In this document: positions 47,350 to 58,021 of the stretch, piece by piece
Layout: every line of letters starts with the position of its first letter
Numbering within the stretch: position 1 is the stretch's first letter
Assembly: GCA_020747065.1 (NCBI GenBank)
Contig: JAGMVK010000002.1
Coordinates: 2,604,001 to 2,668,000, forward strand
Length of the DNA stretch: 64,000 bases
Direction: 5' to 3'
Origin: Cadophora sp. MPI-SDFR-AT-0126
Lineage: Eukaryota > Ascomycota > Leotiomycetes > Helotiales > Ploettnerulaceae
Program-made: the position numbers and the translations under genes
The notes under the pieces: model-generated
The model's input: the letters and a program-made list of their open reading frames with translations, nothing else
The model's database searches: none
Told to the model about the DNA's origin: nothing

Positions 47350-48839
47350 AAAGGAGCCGCGCAGTATCGGTCAATCAATCGACGGCCCAAGTGCTATCTG
47401 GGCACAAGTCCCAATGGGGGATTCTTCGCGTCCATAAAAGGATCGGCGACGGCGAGACATTGCCGATACAAGTCATGTAGGCGTTGAAAGCCTTGAGAGT
47501 GGTTGGAAGTTGAGGACGGTTGCGGTGAACGCCTGGAGACGTAAGAATAGATACCCAGATTGTAAGACTTAATAGATTCGATCAAACTTAGCCCGCGGGT
47601 TCATTTCTTAGTCGTTCGTGTGGTCAAGTAATGCATTCGATCTTTTTGTTCCGTTCTGCGTCATTTGCGTTGCCCAAGTTGGGTGCATTTGGGTTGGTTT
47701 CGAAAATACTGTTCATGGGAAAATGGCTAGTCTCTTTATTGAAATCTACGCCCAAATCTGGTGGTAGTCCCATCGTGGCATTGGGCCGAGCAGAAAGCTC
47801 CTTTCGATGCAATGTTAAATCCAAAAGCTGTTGCTGGGGGGCTGTCATCGGTGTTTGGCCAGTCCCGAGAGAAAAGTAAACAAAGCCCTGACGAGGCAAG
47901 TGTTTATTTTGGGCAGTGCAGCAACCCCCCTGCCTCTGGAAAGAAAGTCAAAGGCGGCCAGACTTAGCTTCAGTGGCTGCATACACGCATCCTGAAAAGC
48001 AAAGGTGAGGTCGTCGTCGTTACGTCACCGTCGCTTCTTCATCTCGGCCCGCCTCCATCTCCGCACCATCACCAGCCTCAAACCAAAACTGAGCTAATCG
48101 CAAGCGCCAGCATATAACGAAATAAGCAAATTTCTTCCAACACTTTGGTGATGGAGGATTCAGCTTTCGTCTTCTTCCTCTCGTTTCTTACCAGGCAGCC
48201 GGTTGGATGATAGACGCGCTTCGCCGTGGGCATCTGGTCTGTGGAAGCAAAAGTTACGGTTACTCGATGACTCGCCCTCGTTGACTGTGATGAATTTGAA
48301 CTATGAGGTTGAACAGCGATTGTTGTGGCTCCTTTCTTTTTTTGTCCTTTTTTTGGTCGCTAGGTTGTTGTGTTTTGTCTAGATATTTTTTTTGATATTT
48401 TTTGGTTGTCGAGGCGCGTTTGTTGTGGAAGCTCGCTTGTTTGTTTTTCGCTTACTGTGTTGTGAATGGGCGGACCCGGTCGCGGCGGCGGCTGAGCCTC
48501 TTGGAACTGTGAAGATTGAGAGATCTCGGAAAGAGTCAGTCTAGAGAAGGGTCTATATGAACGCTGTTGGCCCTCTCTGCTGCGCCGCTGACGCTCTGGC
48601 GGGCTGAGGGAAGCCGTATATTACTTAAAACGGATCTACACGAGAACAGGCTGCTGGTTTCGTACATTCTGTCTATCCTGCATGTGGCCTACTGGGAAGT
48701 CCACCCTTTCGCATGATGATGACTAGATTGCAGTCTGTACCTATGCACTTTTAGGCAGCGAAATGGTCATTTAGTCCGGCTGAAGTTGAGAACATTCCCT
48801 ACAAAGTAAACAACTGAACACGAAATAATCAAAAAGTCT
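47350..48839. other. Intergenic, about 1.5 kb
   Basis: Contains 3' flanks of the ASST-like gene and of the minus-strand oxygenase. T-rich tracts (48335-48440) are the only notable structure. No coding sequence is supported. Confidence 0.4.
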
Positions 48840-50012
48840 TCAAATCTCACCCTTCGCTCTCGCTGCAATACTACTCGGATGCTTGTATCTAGCTCGCAAC
48901 AACCTCTCCTGTTGCCAGTCCCCGGCCAAAATCGGCGTCATTTTCACCCCATCCTCCTTGACACAAGTCGGCACTGTCTCAATCATCACATCCTTACTCG
49001 GACTGAAAAAGTATGGAATGCTGTACCTTTCCTCACCCGTCTTATTCACAACCCTATGCACCGTACTCACAAACACGTTATTCGTCGCCATCTCCAGAAA
49101 GTCACCGACATTGACCACCAACGTCCCTGGAATCGGCGGCGCTGATACCCACTGCCCGTTATGATTCAGCACCTCAAGTGCCGGAGTAGGAGAGAGTTGA
49201 TTGACGAGCGTGAACCATGAGTAGTCGGCGTGAGCACCTATTCCGATGTCGTTGGCTATTTCTTGGGAAGGGTAGTGTAATGCCCGGAGACCAGCCATGG
49301 GAAACGCGGCCATGTGGTCGAAATACGTCTCTGGTAAGTCCAACGCGAGTGCGATGATCCGCATGAGTTTCTTGCTGAAGGATAACACGGCGGCGTTGTA
49401 TTTGTACATGAGGGTACGGAGCTCTGGGAGGTCAGTGGGCCATTGGTTGCCGTTCTTGGGGTAGCTGGAGATGTCAAAGTTAGAAGGGACGCTTTGCTCG
49501 TGGTCGTAAGGGTCGTCGCCGATGTTGAAGGCTTCTTTGAGGTCTTTGGCTCTTGTTAATAATGTGAATACTTTCTATGGTTGAGAGACCAAGAGAAGAA
49601 GTACGTAATGCTTACCTCCACGCGTCGTGGCATCCAATTTCGTCTCCAGCAGCGCTTCATACCCTTTGATGCTCGCCGATTTATTGATGTGCACCTTCAT
49701 CTTCTCTTCCAAAGGCAAAGCAAAGAACTCCTTGATCACCCCATACAACTCATTTTGCAACTCTTCTGAGATTCCATGGTTCGCTGCATACAAGAACCCG
49801 GAATCTCTAAATGCAGCACCGACTTCTTTGGCCGTAGCTTGTCGATCGGTGAGCGAAGGGCTATCGATGTTGGAGAAGTCTACTTGTGGGATGGTGGAGA
49901 ATGTTGGTTTTGCTCGAGAGCCGGTTAGGATTTCGCGCTTGATGGTCCCCTTTCCTGCGAAGACTACGACGTATTCTGGTTCTGGCTCCGGGAGAGTGGC
50001 GGATGGTGCCAT
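48840..50012 (-). CDS. 2-oxoglutarate/Fe(II)-dependent oxygenase, isopenicillin N synthase-like
   Basis: Two exons on the minus strand: 50012-49616 and 49549-48840; 368 residues, normal for the family. The DIOX_N region contains IPQVDFSNI and DSGFLYAANHGI. The double-stranded beta-helix domain supplies the iron ligands in GIGAHADYSWFTLV (His about 239, Asp about 241) and VSTVHRVV (His about 297), and the 2-oxoglutarate-binding RYS in ERYSIPYFF. All are present, so the enzyme should be active. It couples oxidative decarboxylation of 2-oxoglutarate to hydroxylation or desaturation of an unknown small molecule in the cytosol. Related fungal proteins include Isp7-, HxnY- and thymine-7-hydroxylase-like enzymes; which is closest cannot be decided by eye. 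It is divergent from an NCS1 permease, which hints at a heterocyclic substrate. Confidence 0.93.
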
Positions 50013-50658
50013 GTTGAGATTGGGTTGAGAACTGTTTGTTGACTTCGAGATGTGTACAGTACAGTGTGTGTTGCAGGTTTTGTTTTGATTAGGAACTTTG
50101 CGTCTTGGCTTCTTCGGAAACTGGGTTTGAAATGGATCAGGTTTGAATTACTAAGGTGGAGGTTTCGATGGATTTCAAGGGTAACAGATGCGGGGGATGC
50201 TATCAGAAAGTGGTGTTGCCATCCCACCGGCGCAGCGTGCCGATCAAATCCCACTCTTGACGGCGGGGTGATACTGTACAGTACAGGTGCCCAACTTATC
50301 CAAGACCTCTCGCTAATCCTGGACAATCAACACAGCCAAGTTATAAAGGGCGAGTCTGAGGAATATCCCACCTTCGACAATGAGACTACTAAGAGATAAC
50401 TGGAGATCTCTGTCGGATGCTCGTCTAGATACAGCATCGCATCTGGAAGTCCTCGACATCTGGGATTTCTGGGCTCTGACATCCCACTCATGATTTTCAC
50501 CAACCTCTAAATATCTCAACAACGATAAGGAAGCGGGCCGTAGGCTTAGCCGGAACACTGGCAATTTTACTCGAAGGAGGTTTGATATATTTTTTCATTC
50601 ACACTCGTCCTTTCTCAAATCCTCCTGTAAGGTCACCAAGAGGCAACTTCAAATCACG
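50013..50658. promoter_or_regulatory. Divergent promoter, oxygenase / NCS1 permease
   Basis: A 646-bp spacer separates the two start codons. It contains two exact copies of GTACAGTACAG (50054-50064 and 50276-50286), both part of near-palindromic CTGTACAG-type sequence. They are candidate operator sites for a shared regulator; this is inference from recurrence only. Confidence 0.5.
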
Positions 50659-52387
50659 ATGTTTACAAGATTAAGCGATGCTAAACACACCTTCAGGAGC
50701 AAGCGTGCCTTCATCTCCTTCATCGAAACAAAAGAATCTCGACTAGGACACCTCGAGCATCGCAATCCCTGGACAAATTCTGATCTCGATATTTCGCCTC
50801 CTGAAGACTGGACATGGACGTGGAGGAATTATGCAGCGTTTTGGTGGAGTTATGGGTTCTCGACTGGTGTTTGGACAGTGGGAAGTTCGTTGATAGCGGT
50901 TGGATTGAAGAGTTGGCAAGGTATGTGCGATCTCATTGTGCATTGAACGCGATTTTTGAGGGAATAGAGCTGATGTTTTGAGTTTAGCAATTATTGTGGT
51001 GTTCATATCTCATCTCCTTGGGGCTATTGGAATGGCTATGCATTCTCGCAGCGCAGCAGTCTATCATTTTGGCTTCCCCGTCGCATCGAGAGTGCCTTGG
51101 GGTATGGTTGGTGGCATGTTCCCAGTTTTCGTACGGACCTTGGTAGGAACGGTATGGATTGGGATACAACTGATGCAAGGTGGTTATTTCACTGCGGTTC
51201 TGCTGAATTGTATCATCGGCAAACCATTCATGAATATGCACGACCCGATTCCAAAAAGCTCAGATATCACGATCCAGCAGCTCATCGGCCTTCTCATATT
51301 CTTTTTCGGATCGATGCCGCTACTCAGTATCCCCGTTACAAAAGTCAAGATCATCTTTACTATTAAGTCAGTGGTACTTCCTCCAGTAGTCATCGGTCTC
51401 TTCATCTTCTGTATGGTGAAAGGTCGAGGTCATGAAGCTGGCACTTTTGGGTCAACAGGTCTGACTGGCAGTGCACTTGCCTGGGCGATGCTTTCAGGTA
51501 TCAACTCCACAATGGGGAAGACAGCCTCAAATATTGTCAACCAGCCAGATCTAGCTCGATATGCAAGAACTCGGTCTGCACCACTCTGGTCACAACTTCT
51601 CGCTCTCCCCATCGGCAACACTCTCTGTGCCACGCTTGGAATCTTCGGAACCTCAGCTATAAAACAAGCTTGGGACCTCGAGAAAGCAATCTGGAACCCA
51701 TGGGATCTATCAAACGCCATTCTAGCACACTACTGGGGACCAGGTGCTCGCGCCGGAATAGCGTTCGTTGCTATGGGCTTCCTTTTCTCGATCATGGCGT
51801 CCAATCTAGGCGTGAATGTTATCCCCTGGGGAGCGGACATCTCAACCTACCTTCCCCGCTTCCTCAACATTCGCCGTGGCATGTTTCTCAGCTACATCTT
51901 TGGTCTCATCATCTGTCCCTGGAAAATCCTCACGTCTGCAACATCTTTCCTACGATTCCTCGGCGGCTACTCAATCTTCCTCGGCCCTTTCGTTGGCATC
52001 TTTTTGACAGACTACCTGGTAGTACGAAAGGGGAATATCTGGGTTGGCGAATTATACTCCGCGGATCCAAGAGGTAAGTATTGGTACACGTGTGGTGTAA
52101 ATTGGAGAGCCTGTGTGGCGTATATTGTGGCTGTTGTTTTACCTATCCCCGGATTTGCGACGCTGTTTGGACATGACTTGTCGTCTGCTTGGCTGAAGAT
52201 CTACCAGATTGGGTGGATCTTGACTTGTGTCGTGAGCAGTGTTATATACTTCCTCTGCAGCTTTGTTGGAGACTTCGTCCAGGAGGAAAGGAGTATGGAA
52301 TTTGAGGAGGTTGCGAATCGGGAATATGTCGAGGGGATTGATGATGTGGAAGCTGTATCTGCAGTGGTCGTGAGGAGCGAGAAGTGA
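50659..52387 (+). CDS. NCS1-family nucleobase/nucleoside/allantoin permease
   Basis: Two exons, 50659-50920 and 50988-52387, phase 1 join; 553 residues with about 12 hydrophobic helices. The start of the transport domain, NPWTNSDLDISPPEDWTW followed by WWSYGFSTGVWTVGSSLIAVG, is the NCS1 signature. Helix 3 (GMVGGMFPVFVRTLVGTVW), the long NIVNQPDLARYARTR loop and the GADISTYLPRFLNIRRG segment also fit. NCS1 carriers import uracil, allantoin, cytosine, nucleosides or vitamins with protons across the plasma membrane. The overall style is closer to the Fur/uracil-allantoin side than to cytosine permeases, but substrate cannot be fixed by eye. Sharing a promoter with a 2OG oxygenase suggests uptake and oxidation of the same compound. 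Confidence 0.92.
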
Positions 52388-52966
52388 TGTGAATACAAAG
52401 ATAGAGTTTCGACAACAAGATTCTTGCCCTGAGCTTAAAATAGAGAGTTCAAGTAAGGCTGAGGTGTCGGCATGAAAGAAGGCTTGGAAGTTGAAACATG
52501 CATGGTCTGGCATTGCCGTAGTGGGTCCTGGTATTGACTGACCCAGTTGTTTGTATCCACATTCTCGCTTAAATATCGGACGGCGGTGGCATTTAGGAGT
52601 AAGGGGTATGGTCTGAAAATACATCCACAGACGCGTAATAACGTCCACTTGAGCAACGACGACAATGGAATGGTCTTCGGAATGGTGAATATTTGTAATC
52701 CCATTTTTACATGTTTATTTTTGGAACTGGTAGTGGTCGAAGTGAATCTCAGAGAGCACTTGACTTGCCCTGCCGGCCAGAGGCAAATGAAAGAATAATA
52801 TATACAAGTGTCAAACTCGGTAAAGAATGTATGTACCTGAAGTCCATCCCAGATCATATCCAATGATCGTCTAGTATCGTAAAGCCGTAATCTTGTCCAT
52901 CCATTCCATTGTAAGTGCGCCGGTTCCGAGAAATGCCAACTTTTTGTACAAGAATAAATACACCCA
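52388..52966. other. Convergent intergenic, permease / MFS
   Basis: The 3' flanks of two convergent transporter genes. No additional gene or repeat is seen. Confidence 0.45.
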
Positions 52967-54693
52967 CTAGAATTTCTGATGAAAAGCGCTTCGCGCAATC
53001 TTGCTTCGCAGACGCTTGCCAAAGAAGTACATTGGCAGCGAGAAGCCAGAGACGGCCAGATTCGCAATCGCAACGACGGTGAAGACGGATTTAGGTCCGA
53101 CTTGCTCGAACCACCCGTTGACGAAGTTGCTCATGACGAGAGATAAAAGGGCTTTGATAAAGTTCATTGTCACGAATGCTTGTGCTGCGTGTGTTGCATG
53201 GCAATCCATAACATATGTGAACATGGAGCTCGTGGCAAATGGGACGGCAGCCGTTTGGACACCAAGGAAGGCAATGGGAATGTAAATTGGTGCGCCGGCA
53301 GCTACGCTGTAGCCAAAACCGACGTAAGCAACAGTGCTAAGACTGGCAGCAACGATCATGAGCACAAGTCGAAATTCTGGCTCGTAGACGCCTTTGTTGT
53401 GTTTGGTCATGAATTGGACTACAGCATCAGCGCAGTAGCCAGAAAAGAGGGTCCCGACGAGACCGACACCGAAGAGGGGGAGGTTGGTGAGGCCGATGGC
53501 TGAAGCATTGAGGTTGTAGGGAGGAGCAGAGAAGATTGTGTCTTGAAGAAGGGCGATAAGGGTGAGGCCAGCTGCGTAGACCGAATACGTGAGAGAGGCG
53601 TAGATGACGGCGGGGAAAGTGATGAGAGGTAGAGGCTTGAAAGACAAGCGCCAGAAGCCAGCTTTGGAAACACGGCCCTGGAATATTTGAAGTCGGTCGC
53701 TATATGACTTCTTGGGTTCGGGGAGGACGATCTCGTATACTCGCAAGGAGGACTTGTCGAAGATGACCTCTGTTTCTGGTTCCTTTGCGAAGAAAACCGT
53801 TTCGTAGACGAAGAAGTACATCAATGGAATGATGCCTGCGTAGATGAGTGCGCAGATGCCGAAAGTAAACTTGAAGCCGAGATTCTGAATGATGAAGCCT
53901 GCGATCAATTGACTAGTGCTCGTCAGTTTTGTATTGGGAAGTCAAGAGTAGCAACACCTACCCAAGCTTTACACCACCCATCACAAACAAGTTCCAGATA
54001 CTCAACATCTTACCCTTCTCATGAACGAAGAAGAGTTCGGATACAGTAGCACTGACGAGAGTCTCAAGAGGAGCTGCAGCGAAACCTTGAATAACTCTCA
54101 TCATGGTCAAGGACAAAAAGCTGCCAGCAAAGAAACCCCAGGCCGAAGTACCGAAGAGTGCAAATGCTGATACGATAAAAACTGGACGCTTCCCCCATAC
54201 GGCTGCCGCTGCCGCTGTGAAGAATGTACCGCCTCCAGTTGTGAGTTGCAGCAGTCCGACGACACTGAAAGATACTTGGTCGGTTGTGACGCCAAACTCC
54301 TTAGCGATGTCCTCCAAACCTGTTGTGATCATGGGACCGAGCGATACTGTGACACCGGCTGTCAAGGATAGAATGAGCAGGATTGCCATCTTTGTCGTGG
54401 TAGACCAGTTGAGAGGATCATTCGGTGAATCGCTTGGCTGTGGGTTGAGCACAATGTCTCCTCGTTTCTTTGGCTCCTCATATTCCCAATCCTCAAGCTT
54501 CTCTGTAAAGCGAAAATGATCAGCTCGTACAATTCTACCTCATTCCGTATGTTACATACCTGCGCTGACTTCTTCATTGAGATTGACTGTTCCTGGTACC
54601 TGAGTATTTATTAGTTTGAACCGCCAAGGTAAGTCGAGACAGCAAACATACATATGGGTACTTCGGATCTTGTAACACACCCCACGATGGCAT
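52967..54693 (-). CDS. Major facilitator superfamily transporter (DHA1-like)
   Basis: Four exons on the minus strand: 54693-54652, 54599-54560, 54502-53962 and 53912-52967; 522 residues. The N-terminal MPSWGVLQDPKYP...VPGTVNLNE leader, the segment DPLNWS just before helix 1, and GIIPLMYFFVYETVFF between the halves are standard for fungal 12-helix drug:H+ antiporter-type MFS proteins. Helices are clear in both halves (for example AILLILSLTAGVTVSLG and FSVVGLLQLTTGGGTFF). It is expected in the plasma membrane or the vacuole. Fungal members export drugs and secondary metabolites or import small molecules; the substrate is unknown here. The gene sits between the NCS1 permease and the LaeA-like methyltransferase. 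The short first two exons were placed by matching the conserved N-terminus. Confidence 0.9.
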
Positions 54694-56320
54694 GATTGCT
54701 TGTGTATAGACTCGCTAAAACTCGTCTTCCAAGCTTCTGATGCCGATCTCCCAAGAAAGAAATGGTAGGAAACAAGTTTAGGAATTCCAATTCATCCCTC
54801 TCATGAAATCGAAAATATGGAGAAACGAACTTTAATGAAGGTGGTGCTGTCGAGAAAGTAAATTTCGCCAGCGATGAGACGGGAAAGCAAAGGAGAAGAA
54901 AGAAGATGGAAAGGAAGAGGAAAGGAAACGGTATGACTGAAAGACAATAGCGTAAGGAGAGGGCATTCTAACAGAACGGCCAACACCCAGATACTTAATC
55001 CAACTGCCAACTGCCATAAAAGTGGAAAGTAGACGGGTTGGTGGAGCTTCCCTCCCGTCGCGCTGCATTCTCACTGGATCCCAATACCGCAGAGGCGGCT
55101 GTGGGGGTTAGTTTCACAGCAAATACAGTATTTCCACCGAACAAGGCGTGGGATATTTGCGTACGCAGCAGATTGACGATTGTGGATTGCCGTTCCCATT
55201 TTTGCATCCTCTCCTCCGGGGTGGCTTGGAGGATCTCCAGCATCAAGACAAGGGAAGGATGCTTGTGGTGGATGACTCGAGATACAAGATAGGTCTGACG
55301 TCCGAGTAAAGATAATCATTGGCTGGAGCAGTCCACATATTTTGGAGGCTCTTGCATGCACAATCTAGGGGAGACCGGAACGCGGAAACCACGAGCACGG
55401 AACAGTAATTGAGCATGTGTGGGCCAATTTTGGTGCAGCGATAGAAAGACATCACAAGGCTGCTGTGGCTGGACTCCTGATGACTTGGGATGAGAATCTG
55501 CACATCGAAACGTCAGATCTTGAGCAGAGAGTTCTTGCTGGGCCACGAGAGGTTCGTGGCTGATGGCTGATGTCTGCGATCTGAGGACGATTACACGACG
55601 CAAGTTTCTGAATTGTAGATCCGTACAACAAACAGCAACTGGTGACGAATCTCGTGCGCTTCACCAATGGCTCCGTCGTCTGAAGAATCATCTCGAGCTT
55701 GGCAAACAAGGTTATCTTCGGTTGAGCCGCGCCATGCCTGTTTGAAATGTCAATGCCTCTTCGAAATGTAGGGAGGTATGGAAATAGTTAGCAGCCAACA
55801 TCAAAACGACAGGGCGAGCACGGTCGCGACGCAAGAAATTGGGAAGGTTGACCCGGCAAACAAAACCTGCGACAGCTGGATCCACATTGAAAATTCGCCC
55901 CAAAATGAGGCTTTAATTCGGAGGCTGACGAATGACAGAGGCAGAATTGCAATTGTAGAGTGGATTTTGAACAGGCTTGCGCTACGGTCCGCTGGACAGG
56001 GCAATTTTCGTAGGGACGACCCACCCACTAACGTAGAGAGACCCATACGGCCCATAATACAGCTTTGAAACCGACTTCGGAGCCAATGTATTTGGTGCGG
56101 ACTTGGTGCAGGGCAAGTATTGCCTGATGAAACAATTGGGTCTAAAATTGAAGGATGTGATTCCGAGAAACAATTGATATGACTTTGGATAAGAAGGAAA
56201 ATGAAGGGTGATGCCTTGGGGAATGGATGCGATTCAGTCAAGCACTCCTTCAATTAAGACGAGCAATAGATAAAATAGCTTGGAGGAATATATGCGAATC
56301 ATCGAATCATTACATTGATA
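54694..56320. other. Intergenic, about 1.6 kb
   Basis: Upstream region of the MFS gene and 3' flank of the methyltransferase gene. Open frames on both strands are short and unsupported. Confidence 0.4.
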
Positions 56321-58021
56321 CTATTGAAGCGGTTTTTGAGCGTAAACAACCTTTATCTCGTGGTACGAGTGCGTTCTTCGGTCTCGGGCTGCCACTCGTA
56401 ATTGTGCCCTAAGAGAGAGTCAGTTGTGCCATTGTTTGGTCCAGAAGCTCAACATTAATACTAACAGGAAAACATGAACTTGGGTCGGTGTCCACTGTGC
56501 TATCGTCAGCAATTTGTCTCAAAAGTGTACGCGGCTCTGTGTCACTCACTCCCAAGACTCTGGTCAAAGTGGCTAGGGCGTAACCCTCGAGCCCGGTATC
56601 AAATGCCAAGAGAGCCCACTGACCCAGTTCTCGCAGTTTTGCATCGGCTGGCCATCCTCCCAGTGGCGTTTTATAAACTTGTTCGACGACGTTCACGAAA
56701 CCTGTTTCTGTAATCTTCTGCTTCATGACATCTGTTACGTTGAATATTTGGCCGGTTGTCGCTCCTGCTTCTGCAAAAAGCTGTATCACATCAGTTGCCA
56801 GCCCGCAATGGCGATACTTGAATTGTGGAAGGCTTACGCTGGTAAAGGTCTTTAACGGACTGTTGTCGGCCAGTGTACCATCATCGGATTTGATCTGTAA
56901 GTTTCGACGTCAGTGATTGATCTGAATGCTGAGGAGCCGATACAATGAACTCATCGGGCCTCGAAGATCACAACTAGAATTGGGGAAGAAATTGTTGGAA
57001 AACATACCTCGATCGATCCTTCCACATGCTCGATCCAGCCACCGGGTTTGAGATGCCTAGAGTTGTCAGTGAATGCCCTGTTCCTCCTCGTTCTCACCAA
57101 TAGACAGCGACCTACTTGAACACTTGCGCGTATAAGGCAGACCAATCTTCGATGGATCCAAATAAAGCTCTTATATGAATGAAGTCGAAGTAATTTGTAG
57201 GGTAAGTCCATTCGTCACTGGCATCATCGATTTCGAACCTGCAATTTGGCGGACTGGCAGACCCAAGTTAGCCAGGACGACATGGGCGGAATTTGAAGAC
57301 AAACACTAATGATGGTTGAATAGGAGACAAATCTGTCCCTATTACATCTGTATCTGGATGCTCGTCTGCAAAATCTATTGCCTGTATCATTGCGTCAGAG
57401 TGCTCTGCATGCCAGTGGAGGAGTACCAACCCAAATGCCGGTTCCAGTTCCGATGTCCAAAGCCCTCTTCAACAGTTCTAGTAAGCTCTTATACACTTTT
57501 TTCAAATAGTCTGGAAGAATTTTCACCTCGATGTTGTCCTCAATAGGCGCAAGAACTAATTTGTGGTCAAGACAAAGTAGGTACTTGTGATGACTTTTGA
57601 GTTTGAATCAGTGATGTAACACTGGCCTGATCGAGACCACTTACCTAATGTCAAGATTTTCATTTTGTCTTTCGTCATTTGGCGCCCTATGTTCTCATTA
57701 GTCTGGGGTTGCAATGTCGTATTAGTCCAGTACTGTACCAATACAAGCCGTCTTTGTAGGCGTGGTAGCGTCGTCCGTTCTCGATTCGATACTGCGTGAT
57801 ACTGGAATCTACGGAAAAGGTATCTCCCCTAAATGCACCTGGAATGAGCCGGCCTTTCCGGGAAATGCATCAAGAATGTAGTTGGAAAACGCACATTTCA
57901 TACTCAGAAGACCGCGACGACGAGCCCGTGTTGGCGCGCTTTTTAGATATGTCAGCTCCGCTTCCCCACTGTATGGGATATGCTGTCTCACCACCTCGAT
58001 ATGCTCATCGGCGTCCGCCAT
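56321..58021 (-). CDS. LaeA/TAM-like class I SAM-dependent methyltransferase
   Basis: Thirteen short exons on the minus strand: 58021-57992, 57938-57895, 57801-57739, 57702-57645, 57555-57527, 57466-57431, 57381-57305, 57253-57116, 57056-57008, 56894-56838, 56780-56550, 56494-56466 and 56408-56321. Landmarks in order: MADADEHIEV, ENGRRYHAYKDG, LAPIEDNIE, motif I ALDIGTGTGIW, DVIGTDLSPIQPS, PPNCRFEIDDASDEW, FDFIHIRALFGSIEDW, HLKPGGWIEHVE, GGWPADAKLRELGQW and the ending HSYHEIKVVYAQKPLQ. This is the order of the fungal LaeA-like family, which includes the regulator LaeA and many cluster methyltransferases. With these exons the sum is one base short of a full frame at the exon 3/4 join. Using donor 57732 and acceptor 57687 instead restores the frame (305 residues) but drops the usual PNDE-like segment. 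So either this splice is used or the gene is damaged. Confidence 0.82.

Noticed and set aside
48335..48440. T-rich tract as possible transposon poly-A tail
   Set aside because: No element body, target-site duplication or reverse-transcriptase frame is near.
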